From DATBSK01 sp964532485 (GTDB lineage Bacteria > Actinomycetota > Acidimicrobiia > IMCC26256 > PALSA-555): a DNA stretch of 64,000 nt. This document shows positions 25,324-32,635 of this stretch, one piece after another (position 1 is the stretch's first letter; each line of letters opens with the position of its first letter). Location: NCBI GenBank assembly GCA_964532485.1, contig CAZHKE010000001.1, positions 1 to 64,000 of the forward strand, read 5' to 3'. Under the pieces are notes generated by a model. It did not search any database. It was given only the letters and a program-made list of their open reading frames with translations, and had not been told where the DNA came from. Both the position numbers and the translations under genes were made by a program.

Positions 25324-25752
25324 TCAGACGATCCGGTAGACGAGCGTGCCGGTCGCGATGAGGCGGTCGTCGGGGTCGAGGACCCGGATCTCGGCGAAGC
25401 TCAGGTCGCGGCCGCGCCGCACGCACACCGCGTCGGCGAACAGATCCGTGCCGCGGCCGCCGCCCGTGTAGTTCACCGTCATCGACACCGTCGCCGCGCG
25501 CACGCCCTTGTCGAAGTCGTGCCCGGCCCACACGGCCGCGGCGCCGGCGGTGTCGACGAGCGACGACACTGCACCGCCGTGCAGCACCACACCGTCGTTG
25601 GTCAGTCGTTCGGCGAACGGGAGGCGCAGGCGGACGCCACCCTCGCTCCAACGCTCCGCCGTGATGCCGAGGTGCTCGATGTACCTGGTCGACAGCATGA
25701 CGTCGCGCATGGCGGCGCGGCGTTCGCGCTGCTCCTCGTGGGTGAGTGCCAC
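25324..25752 (-). CDS. PaaI-family hotdog thioesterase
   Basis: A 142-aa single-hotdog protein of the PaaI/acyl-CoA thioesterase family. The signature TNDGVVLHGGAVSSLVDTAGA (about residues 52-72) holds the catalytic-region HGG and Asp, followed by VSMTVNYTGGGRG. Such enzymes hydrolyse aryl- or acyl-CoA. GTG start with GGGAGG 8 nt upstream. It shares a bidirectional promoter (25825-25834) with the exported protein gene and has a leader of about 65 nt. Confidence 0.85.
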   Translation of the reverse strand: MALTHEEQRERRAAMRDVMLSTRYIEHLGITAERWSEGGVRLRLPFAERLTNDGVVLHGGAVSSLVDTAGAAAVWAGHDFDKGVRAATVSMTVNYTGGGRGTDLFADAVCVRRGRDLSFAEIRVLDPDDRLIATGTLVYRIV

Positions 25753-25824
25753 TGCGGCCTCCCGGCGCTCGCCTGTTCGGATGGGCGGATCGCGGCGCGG
25801 GTGCGGCCGGTCCTGTGAAGCCAG

Positions 25825-25834
25825 ACGTTACGCT
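25825..25834. promoter_or_regulatory. Bidirectional promoter, overlapping -10 boxes
   Basis: ACGTTACGCT reads as TAACGT on the minus strand (25830-25825) and TACGCT on the plus strand (25829-25834), sharing the TA step. The plus box ends 8 nt before ATG 25843. The minus transcript has a leader of about 65 nt to GTG 25752. Confidence 0.55.
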
Positions 25835-25842
25835 CGCTCCGG

Positions 25843-26622
25843 ATGGGTGATGTCGATGCCGGTGACCTCGCGGGGACCCGCGCCGCGCGCCGCCAACAGC
25901 AGAAGCAGCAGCGGCGGCGGCGGACCGTGATCATCGCGACGGTCGTCGGGTCGATCGTTGCCGTCGCGGTCATCGCGGGAGTGGTGCTGCTCGTCACGCG
26001 AGGCGACGACACCGACTCCGCGTCGGTGTCGCAGGACCGCACGACCACGACCACGTCGCCGAGCACCACCACCAGCACCACCGAGCCCGTGGCGACGACG
26101 GCGGTGCCGGCCTCCGACGACCCCGTCGTCGCGCTCGCGCAGCAGTACGACGGCCGCTATGTCGGCACGTTCACCAACACGACGTACGACACCACGGGAC
26201 CCGCCAGCCTCGAGCTGCGCATCGACCCGACTGGCTCGATGGCCGTCGATGCCGACTTCGACGGCGATCTCTTCGGCGACCAAGCCAAGGAGGTGCGCCG
26301 CATCAGCAGCGACGTGTCGCTCGGATCGGACGCCAACGCGACCATCACGACCCAGACCAGGGCCTTCGGGCCGGTGTCGGGACGCATCGACGAGAGCCTG
26401 GCGCTGGTGCTGACCGCCGACGACGTCCCCGGCGCCAAGGTCAAGGCGTTCGTGCTCACCGGCCGACTGCGGCCCGACAACACCGGCTTCGACGCGACCT
26501 ACACCGTCACGTTCGAAGACGGCAAGACCGCGGACGGGACCGTCACCGTGACGTGCGACCCGGGCGGGATCCGCGGCAGCGAGGTGACGACCGTCTGCGC
26601 CCTCACGACGCCGACCGGCTAG
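25843..26622 (+). CDS. Membrane-anchored extracellular protein of unknown function
   Basis: A 259-aa protein not assigned to a family. A basic cytoplasmic start (RAARRQQQKQQRRRRT) leads into one membrane helix (about residues 29-50), then a Thr/Ser linker (TTTTTSPSTTTSTTEP) typical of actinobacterial surface proteins, then a globular domain (about 90-259) of alternating strands with two late Cys (VTVTCDPGG and TTVCALTT) that may form a disulfide. The domain looks beta-rich, with an early GRYVGTFTNTTYDTTGPAS. The gene is predicted leaderless (TACGCT then 8 nt). Confidence 0.75.
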   Translation: MGDVDAGDLAGTRAARRQQQKQQRRRRTVIIATVVGSIVAVAVIAGVVLLVTRGDDTDSASVSQDRTTTTTSPSTTTSTTEPVATTAVPASDDPVVALAQQYDGRYVGTFTNTTYDTTGPASLELRIDPTGSMAVDADFDGDLFGDQAKEVRRISSDVSLGSDANATITTQTRAFGPVSGRIDESLALVLTADDVPGAKVKAFVLTGRLRPDNTGFDATYTVTFEDGKTADGTVTVTCDPGGIRGSEVTTVCALTTPTG

Positions 26623-26642
26623 CCCCGCCCGGTGTCCGGGAA

Positions 26643-26697
26643 CCCCGAGACGACTTCGGGGAGCAGCGGGTGTCGGCCGGCGAGCGGTTCGCCGGCC
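26643..26697 (+). terminator. Two hairpins without a T-tract
   Basis: Hairpin one: CCCCGA (26643-26648) with TCGGGG (26656-26661). Hairpin two: GGCCGGCGA (26675-26683) with TCGCCGGCC (26689-26697), a perfect 9-bp stem with a 5-nt loop. They lie between the exported protein gene and the next promoter. No T-run follows, so termination is inferred from position only. Confidence 0.45.
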
Positions 26698-26717
26698 GCC
26701 GACGTCGCGGCGGCCGG

Positions 26718-26723
26718 TACGAT
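26718..26723 (+). promoter_or_regulatory. -10 box TACGAT for the 26-aa ORF and phosphatase
   Basis: TACGAT ends exactly 6 nt before ATG 26730, the leaderless spacing. Downstream lie the 26-aa ORF and the phosphatase gene. Confidence 0.55.
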
Positions 26724-26729
26724 GCGCGC

Positions 26730-26810
26730 ATGCGCAAGCCTCTCGTTCGTCCCGGCGCGTTCGCAGCGCTCTCGATGGTCATCGACGTGCCGTCGTCGCG
26801 GCTCGGCTGA
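26730..26810 (+). CDS. Leaderless 26-aa upstream ORF
   Basis: A 26-codon ORF starting 6 nt after a TACGAT box and ending with TGA one nucleotide before the GTG of the phosphatase gene. The peptide (MRKPLVRPGAFAALSMVIDV then PSSRLG) resembles no family I know. Its position suggests that its translation delivers ribosomes to the phosphatase start, which has no clear ribosome site of its own. It may be a pure leader ORF rather than a functional peptide. Alternatively the phosphatase begins further upstream in another frame, which I consider less likely. Confidence 0.5.
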   Translation: MRKPLVRPGAFAALSMVIDVPSSRLG

Positions 26811-26811
26811 G

Positions 26812-27312
26812 GTGGCCAAGGTCATCTTCCTGTGCACGGGCAACGCTGCCCGGTCGGTGATGGGGGGGGCGATCGCCCGCACCCGTCACCCCGACCTCGA
26901 GGTCGTCACGGCCGGCACGCACGTGGTCGAGGGCATGCCGATGAGCTGGCGGACGCGCGACGCGCTGGCCGGCATCGGCTACCAGTCCGACGGCCACCGC
27001 AGCACGCAGCTGCGCGCGCGTGACGTCGGCGACGCCGAGCTCATCATCGCGATGGCCGGCGAACACGTCGCGTACGTCCGCCGGGTGCACCCCGAGGCCG
27101 CTGAACGGACCGCGACGCTCAAGCGGCTCGCTCGCGACCTCGCGACCGACGAGTCGCCGTTGGCAGAGCGGCTCGCCGCGCTCGCACTCGCGAGCTCCGA
27201 GCTCGAGGCCTGGGAGGACGTCGTCGACCCGGCCGGAGGCGAGCTCGAGGACTTCGAGGCCTGCGCCCGGGAGATCGACGACCTGCTCGCCCAGGTGCTG
27301 CCCCGCTGCTGA
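26812..27312 (+). CDS. Low-molecular-weight phosphatase / arsenate reductase-like protein
   Basis: A 166-aa protein of the low-molecular-weight tyrosine phosphatase fold. The P-loop CTGNAARS (residues 8-15, C-x5-R-S) follows the first strand VIFLC, and the acid loop is probably WEDVVDPAGG (Asp near residue 142). Extra C-terminal residues form an acidic helix (ELEDFEACAREIDDLL). Members act on phosphotyrosine or reduce arsenate; the downstream resolving cysteines of thioredoxin-coupled reductases are not obvious, so phosphatase is more likely. GTG start one nucleotide after the 26-aa ORF. Confidence 0.8.
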   Translation: MAKVIFLCTGNAARSVMGGAIARTRHPDLEVVTAGTHVVEGMPMSWRTRDALAGIGYQSDGHRSTQLRARDVGDAELIIAMAGEHVAYVRRVHPEAAERTATLKRLARDLATDESPLAERLAALALASSELEAWEDVVDPAGGELEDFEACAREIDDLLAQVLPRC

Positions 27313-27320
27313 GCGCAACC

Positions 27321-27343
27321 AGATCTGATATACCGTCAGATCT
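27321..27343. promoter_or_regulatory. Operator-like palindrome before the second ABC locus
   Basis: A perfect inverted repeat: AGATCTGA (27321-27328), 7-nt spacer, TCAGATCT (27336-27343). The spacer holds TATACC, a possible -10 box on the plus strand. The length and symmetry fit a dimeric repressor such as a TetR-family protein. The first gene of the ABC locus starts at 27420, leaving a leader of about 80 nt. Confidence 0.55.
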
Positions 27344-27419
27344 CGGTCGGCCGGTCCAGCCCGCCGGCGCACGACCAGCCGAGCGCGCCAGGCCAGGACG
27401 ACCAGGGGGAGCGGGGTTG

Positions 27420-28232
27420 GTGACAGCCGCGGCGACGGTCGAGCAACCGGCCGATCCTGCTGAGGAGTCCGTCGCCCTGCGGCTGCGTGGCGTCGCCGTC
27501 CGCTTCGGCGGCATCACCGCGCTGTCCGACGTCGACCTCTCGGTCGCGGCCGGAGAGGTCCACGGCCTGATCGGTCCGAACGGTGCGGGCAAGACGACCC
27601 TCTTCGACGTCATCAGCGGTGTGCGCGCTCCCGACGGCGGGACGGTCCACTTCGCGGGCAGCGACATCACCCGCCTCGGTGCCGTCTCGCGCGCGCGACG
27701 CGGTCTGCGCCGCACCTTCCAGCGCGTGCAGTCGTTCGGATGGCTCACGGTCGAGGAGAACGTGCTCAGCGCGCTCGAGTGGCGCGGCGGAGGCGGTGGG
27801 CTGGTTGCGGATCTCGTGGCGTTCCCGACGCGGCGCAGCCGCGAGAGGGCACGACGCGCGCGTGCCGCCGAGGTCATCGCGCTGTGCGGTCTGACGTCGG
27901 TTCGCAACGAGTCGGCGGGCTCGCTGCCGATCGGCCTCGCACGCATGGTCGAGCTCGCCCGCGCCATCGTCGACGACCCGCGCGTCCTGCTCCTCGACGA
28001 GCCGACCTCGGGCCTCGACGAGGTCGAGGCCGCGCGCCTGGGGGAGCGCATCCAAGAGATCCGATCCGGTGGTGAGTGCGCCGTCGTCCTCGTCGAGCAC
28101 GACGTGGGCTTCGTGATGGAGCACTGCGACCGGATCACCGTCCTCGATCTCGGTAGCGTGCTCGCCGTCGGCGGGCCCGCGGAGATCAAGGCAGACCCGA
28201 GGGTACGAGCCGCGTACCTGGGGGAGGCGTGA
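27420..28232 (+). CDS. Liv-type ABC transporter ATP-binding protein (LivG-like)
   Basis: A 270-aa ATPase that powers import with the permease fusion downstream. Walker A GPNGAGKTT is near residue 55, the LivG-type QRVQSF-containing segment (RRTFQRVQSFGWLTVEENVL) follows, and Walker B is LLLDEPTSGLDEVE. The ABC signature position reads SLPIGLARMVELARAI instead of the usual LSGGQ, a marked departure. GTG 27420 has a GGGGGAG ribosome site 9 nt upstream and is preferred over TTG 27417. First gene of an operon with a binding protein and the fused permease-ATPase. Confidence 0.88.
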   Translation: MTAAATVEQPADPAEESVALRLRGVAVRFGGITALSDVDLSVAAGEVHGLIGPNGAGKTTLFDVISGVRAPDGGTVHFAGSDITRLGAVSRARRGLRRTFQRVQSFGWLTVEENVLSALEWRGGGGGLVADLVAFPTRRSRERARRARAAEVIALCGLTSVRNESAGSLPIGLARMVELARAIVDDPRVLLLDEPTSGLDEVEAARLGERIQEIRSGGECAVVLVEHDVGFVMEHCDRITVLDLGSVLAVGGPAEIKADPRVRAAYLGEA

Positions 28233-28266
28233 GCAACCTGCTCTCGAGCATCAAGGGGGGAACACC

Positions 28267-29541
28267 GTGAGACGAACCAAGCTGGTCGCCCTGGCGGCGG
28301 TCACCGCGGCCGCGGTCACGCTCGCATCGGTCGGGGTTGCGGGAGCCGACGCGCGGCGACAGAACACCGGCATCACCGACGACGAGATCACCGTCGCCGG
28401 GCTGGGCCCGGACAACCCGTACAAGCAGTTCGGTGCCGACACCGGGGCGATGGCTCGCTTCCAGGTCGCCAACGACGACGGCGGCGTGAACGGCCGCATG
28501 ATCAACTATCTCGGCTGGACCGACGACGGGAACAGCGCCGACACGAACCTGCAGGAGACGCGTCGCCTGATCCAGCAGGAGGGCGTCGCCGCGCTCGTGC
28601 CGGTCCTGACGCCGTGGTTCGTGGAGGGCGCGAACTTCGCGGAGCAGCAGGGGATCCCGAGCTTCGGCTGGGGAATCGCGCCTGGATTCTGTGACACGAA
28701 GTTCGCGTTCGGCTTCACCGGCTGCCTCGTGCCGCCGCCTCCTGTGAAGGTCGCGAGCAACACATGGGGCTCGCTGATCGACGACTACTTCCAGTCGCAG
28801 GGTGAGGAGCAAGGTGCCGAGGGCAAGACCGCCGCGGTCATCGCCGAGGACAACGACAGCGGCAAGTCCGGCGTGAAGGTCATCGCCGCGACGGCCGAGG
28901 CCGTCGGCATGGACGTCGTCTACGAGAAGGCCACGATGCCGGCCGCCGAGGGCGGTACGCCGGTGAGCGACTTCTCGCCCTACATCAACGACATCATGAC
29001 GAGCGCCGACGGCAGCCCGCCGGACGTCGTCTTCGACGTGATCTCACAGAACAACCTGCTCGGCTTCGCGCCGGCCCTGGCCGACGCGGGCTACGACGGG
29101 CTCCAGACCAACGCGGTGCTCTACTCGCCGCTGGCGGCGGCGACGATCACGGGCCAGTTCGTCCTGACCCAGTTCGCGACGCCCGAGGCCGCGGACACCA
29201 CGTCGACCGTGCAGGACTTCGTCGACGCCGTCGAGGCAGTGGCGCCGGGCGAGCCCATCAACCAGCCCACGATCGCCGGCTACATCGCGGCCGACATGTT
29301 CATCCAGGCGCTCAAGAAGGCCGGGAAGAACCCGACGCCGGAGTCGATCCAGAAGGCGGCGGCGAAGATGACCTACTCCATCGAGGGGATGGTCGGGCCG
29401 ACCAAGTACCCGAAGGGCTACAAGCAGGGCACACCCTGTGGTCAGCTCGTCGAGAGCGACGGCACCGCGTTCTCGGTCGCCTCGCCGTTCGCGTGCTTCG
29501 ACAACATCAACGTCAAGAACCTGAAGCCGATCAAGTACTGA
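28267..29541 (+). CDS. Liv-type ABC transporter substrate-binding protein
   Basis: A 424-aa exported binding protein with a Sec-type signal (MRRTKLVALAAVTAAAVTLA onward, cleavage probably near residue 27, VAGADA) and the type 1 binding fold (DDEITVAGLGPDNPYKQFGA near residue 40). Four Cys in two pairs (GFCDTKFAFGFTGC and PCGQL...FAC) suggest disulfides and recur in the paralogue at 32636. GTG start with an AGGGGGG ribosome site. It lies between the ATPase gene and the permease fusion; a hairpin after its stop may limit downstream expression. Substrate unknown. Confidence 0.9.
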   Translation: MRRTKLVALAAVTAAAVTLASVGVAGADARRQNTGITDDEITVAGLGPDNPYKQFGADTGAMARFQVANDDGGVNGRMINYLGWTDDGNSADTNLQETRRLIQQEGVAALVPVLTPWFVEGANFAEQQGIPSFGWGIAPGFCDTKFAFGFTGCLVPPPPVKVASNTWGSLIDDYFQSQGEEQGAEGKTAAVIAEDNDSGKSGVKVIAATAEAVGMDVVYEKATMPAAEGGTPVSDFSPYINDIMTSADGSPPDVVFDVISQNNLLGFAPALADAGYDGLQTNAVLYSPLAAATITGQFVLTQFATPEAADTTSTVQDFVDAVEAVAPGEPINQPTIAGYIAADMFIQALKKAGKNPTPESIQKAAAKMTYSIEGMVGPTKYPKGYKQGTPCGQLVESDGTAFSVASPFACFDNINVKNLKPIKY

Positions 29542-29558
29542 CCGAGGGCGAAGGGACG

Positions 29559-29592
29559 GGAGCGGCGTCCGGCAGCGTCCGGGCGCCGCTCC
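29559..29592 (+). terminator. Hairpin between binding protein and permease genes
   Basis: GGAGCGGCG (29559-29567) pairs perfectly with CGCCGCTCC (29584-29592). It follows the binding protein stop by 17 nt and precedes the permease start by 43 nt. Such hairpins often stabilise the binding-protein mRNA or partly terminate, giving excess binding protein. Confidence 0.45.
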
Positions 29593-29635
29593 TGCTTCCA
29601 CTGCTCGTCGAGCTCACCGCGAGGTCACCGCCACC

Positions 29636-32572
29636 GTGGATCGCTTCTTCAACCTGGTCGTGTCGGGTGCGGTGACGGGCGCCATCTACTCGATGATGGC
29701 GTCGGGCCTCGTGCTCACGTACCAGACGTCGGGCATCTTCAACTTCGCCCACGGCGCCATCGCGTTCACGGTCGGCTACTTCTACTTCCAGCTCAACACC
29801 GGCGAGGGGATGCACTGGATCCCCGCGCTGATCCTGTCGGTGCTGGTGCTGGCACCGCTGCTCGGCCTGCTGCTCGACCGGGTGATGCTGCGCCGGCTCG
29901 CCGCGGCACCGGTGTACGCGCGCATCGTCGGCACGATCGGCCTCCTCGTCGCGCTGCCGAACCTGGTGCAGTGGCTCGCCGAGACCGCCGGCGACGTCGT
30001 GTTCGACTTCGGGCTCCCATCGGCTGCCGACACGCAGGCCGCAGGGAACGCGCGCGGGGTCGGACCGAGCCCGCGCGAGGTGTACCACGTGTTCGGCGTC
30101 GTCCTCGACAGCGACAAGGTGGCGGTGTTCGTCGCGGCAGCGCTGTCGGCGGTCGTGCTCTGGGTCGTCCTGCGCCGGACGCGGGCGGGCCTGTCGATGC
30201 GAGCGGTCGTCGACCGCCGCGAGCTCGCCGGGTTGCGCGGCATCAACGACGCCCGGACCTCGGCGATGGCCTGGATCCTGTCCGTGATCATCGCGGGCCT
30301 CGGCGGGATCCTGATCGCGCCGCTGTTCCAGCTGAGCGACATCGTGTTCACGCTCGTGGTGTTCGGCTCGCTCGCGGCGGTGGCGTTCAGCGGCCTCTTC
30401 TCGATCCCGCGCGCGTTCGTCGGCGGCCTGCTCCTCGGGATCCTCGTGAACCTGCTCGCCGGGTACTCCGACGACATCTTCCCCGGCTTCCTCGCCCGGC
30501 TCTCCGGGCTGAAGACGGCGATCCCGTTCGTCCTGACCCTCGTCCTCTTCTATGTGTACGCCCGTCGTGGCCGCGAGCGCGAGGCCGGGTCGGTGGCCGA
30601 CGAGCGTCCCGCGCCCGACCACCGCGCGGGGCTGCCGGCGTGGCGTCGCCGCCTCCCGTGGGCGATCTTCACGCTCGCGCTCGTCGCGTTCTCGCTCCAG
30701 TGGATCGACGTCGCCTGGCTCCAGGCCGACATCTACGAGTCGTCGCTGATCGCACAGGGGCTCGCCGTCGGACTCGTGTTCCTCTCGTTCGTCGTCGTCA
30801 CCGGCATGGGCGGGATGGTGAGCCTGTGCCAGGCGACGTTCGTCACCGCCGGCGGCTTCGCCGCCGGGTGGGCACTCGAGCGCGACTGGGGGATCGACAT
30901 CCCGCTGATCGCGTCGGACGGTCAGCTCAACTTCGTGTGGGCCGCGCTCATCGGTGCCGCGCTGGCTGCGCTGGTCGGTGCGCTCGTCGCGGTCCCGGTG
31001 CGCCGGCTGGGGGCACTCGTGCTCGCGCTGTCGACGTTCGCGGTGGCTTTCGCGGCGGATCTCCTGTTCTTCTCGTACGAGCCGATCGGGCACGGCACCG
31101 GCGGCTGGACGATCCGCGCGCCGACGCTCGAGCTGCCGGTGCTCGACGACGTCGCCGATCTCCTGATCAACGGCCCGCAGGACGGCCTCGACTTCTCCCA
31201 GCCCCAGCAGCAGGTGGTGCTGCTCCTCGTGCTGTTCGGGCTCGCGACCCTCGTGTTCCACGCCCTGTCGCGGTCGGCGTCGGGCCGGGCGATGCTCGCG
31301 GTGCGCAGCTCGGATGTCGCCGCGCGCACGGTCGGCATCTCACCCGCGAAGCAGAGAGTGATGATCTTCGCGCTGTCGGCGGCGATCGCCGGCTTCGGCG
31401 GCGTGCTCTACGGGCTCGTCAACTTCTCGATCAGCCGCTCCACCATCCCACCGCTGCTCGGCCTCATCTGGATCGCGATCGCGGTGACGTTCGGCATCCG
31501 CCGTCCCGGCGGCGCGCTGCTCGCCGGGCTCGCGTTCGCGTGCTCGGCGCAGATCTTCGAGTGGATCGGCACCGACTTCCTGGGTGGAACGGTGCAGGAG
31601 CTCACGACGTCGCAGTACTTCACCCCGATCCTGTTCGGTCTCGGTGCGATCAACCTGGCGAAGAACCCCGACGGTCTGCTCGCCCTCGTGGGTCACCAAC
31701 GGCTCGAGAAGCGCCGGGCCAAGGAGCGTCAGACGGTCATCGAGCAGGCGGAGGCGAGCACCCACGGCGGTGCGGTGCCCGAGCACGAACGCCCGCATGT
31801 GTCCTCCACCACGGCCTCGCTCCCTGCGGGAGGGGATGCCCCGCCCGCGGCTGCTGGCTCGGCAGCCGACGAGCCCGACGCCGCCCTGCTGCTCCGGCGC
31901 GTCGTCGCAGGGTACGGCGAGGTGGAGGTGCTCCACGGCGTCGATGTCGCCGTACCACGAGGGCGGATCGTCGCACTGCTCGGTGCGAACGGCGCGGGCA
32001 AGTCGACGCTGTGTGCGGTCGCGGCAGGCCTCGTCACGCCGACGAGCGGGCAGGTGCTGCTCGAGGGCGAGGACATCACCGCGCACCCCGCGTACCGCCG
32101 TGAGCGCGACGGGATCCTGCTCGTGCCCGAGGCGCGGGGCATCTTCCCCGGGCTCACCGTCGAGGAGAACCTCGCCATCCTGCTGCGGACCGACGACGAG
32201 CAGGCATCGGCGTACGAGCGGTTCCCGATCCTGGGCGAGCGCCGCAAGCAGGCCGCGGGATCGCTCTCCGGTGGCGAGCAGCAGATGCTGAGCCTCGCTC
32301 CCGCGCTCGTGCAACCGCCGAAGGTCTTCATCGCCGACGAGCCCACGCTGGGCCTGGCGCCGCTCGCGGCCGAAGAGGTCGTCGGCGCGCTCGGCGAGAT
32401 CCGCGACGCCGGATCGTCGATCCTGCTCGTCGAGGAGAAGGCCCGGGAGGTGATGACCCTCGCCGACGACGTCGCGTTCATGGAGCTCGGCCGCATCAGC
32501 TGGATGGGCCCGCGTGAGCAAGCCGACGAGGAGCGCCTGGCCGCGGCGTACCTGGGTGGCGCGGATCGCTGA
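29636..32572 (+). CDS. Three-domain fused Liv-type ABC transporter (permease-permease-ATPase)
   Basis: A 978-aa fusion of two permeases and one ATPase. Residues about 1-300 are LivH-like (start VSGAVTGAIYSMMASGLVL, FNFAHGAIAF), about 340-690 LivM-like (VVTGMGGMVSLCQATFVTAG), then a Pro/Ala linker (about 710-745), and about 750-975 a LivF-like ATPase with GANGAGKST near 783, LSGGEQQ near 876 and VFIADEPTLGLAPL near 897. The second ATPase is the separate gene at 27420. GTG start, no strong ribosome site. Compare the four-domain fusion at 19789. Confidence 0.9.
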   Translation: MDRFFNLVVSGAVTGAIYSMMASGLVLTYQTSGIFNFAHGAIAFTVGYFYFQLNTGEGMHWIPALILSVLVLAPLLGLLLDRVMLRRLAAAPVYARIVGTIGLLVALPNLVQWLAETAGDVVFDFGLPSAADTQAAGNARGVGPSPREVYHVFGVVLDSDKVAVFVAAALSAVVLWVVLRRTRAGLSMRAVVDRRELAGLRGINDARTSAMAWILSVIIAGLGGILIAPLFQLSDIVFTLVVFGSLAAVAFSGLFSIPRAFVGGLLLGILVNLLAGYSDDIFPGFLARLSGLKTAIPFVLTLVLFYVYARRGREREAGSVADERPAPDHRAGLPAWRRRLPWAIFTLALVAFSLQWIDVAWLQADIYESSLIAQGLAVGLVFLSFVVVTGMGGMVSLCQATFVTAGGFAAGWALERDWGIDIPLIASDGQLNFVWAALIGAALAALVGALVAVPVRRLGALVLALSTFAVAFAADLLFFSYEPIGHGTGGWTIRAPTLELPVLDDVADLLINGPQDGLDFSQPQQQVVLLLVLFGLATLVFHALSRSASGRAMLAVRSSDVAARTVGISPAKQRVMIFALSAAIAGFGGVLYGLVNFSISRSTIPPLLGLIWIAIAVTFGIRRPGGALLAGLAFACSAQIFEWIGTDFLGGTVQELTTSQYFTPILFGLGAINLAKNPDGLLALVGHQRLEKRRAKERQTVIEQAEASTHGGAVPEHERPHVSSTTASLPAGGDAPPAAAGSAADEPDAALLLRRVVAGYGEVEVLHGVDVAVPRGRIVALLGANGAGKSTLCAVAAGLVTPTSGQVLLEGEDITAHPAYRRERDGILLVPEARGIFPGLTVEENLAILLRTDDEQASAYERFPILGERRKQAAGSLSGGEQQMLSLAPALVQPPKVFIADEPTLGLAPLAAEEVVGALGEIRDAGSSILLVEEKAREVMTLADDVAFMELGRISWMGPREQADEERLAAAYLGGADR

Positions 32573-32592
32573 CCCGCGGTCTCGTGATCCCC

Positions 32593-32635
32593 GATGCGTA
32601 TCTGGAGGCCGCATAACGTCCTCTGGATACGCATC
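32593..32635 (+). promoter_or_regulatory. 16-bp RNA hairpin ending at a start codon
   Basis: The RNA arms GAUGCGUAUCUGGAGG (32593-32608) and CCUCUGGAUACGCAUC (32620-32635) form 16 continuous pairs, two of them G-U wobbles at 603/625 and 604/624, around an 11-nt loop. The stem ends directly at ATG 32636, and the GGAGG that could act as ribosome site lies inside it. No T-run follows. It fills the gap between the permease fusion and the second binding protein gene. Confidence 0.7.

Noticed and set aside
32594..32635. Upstream ATG for the second binding protein
   Set aside because: Its 14 extra residues do not look like a signal start and the codon lies in the hairpin arm.
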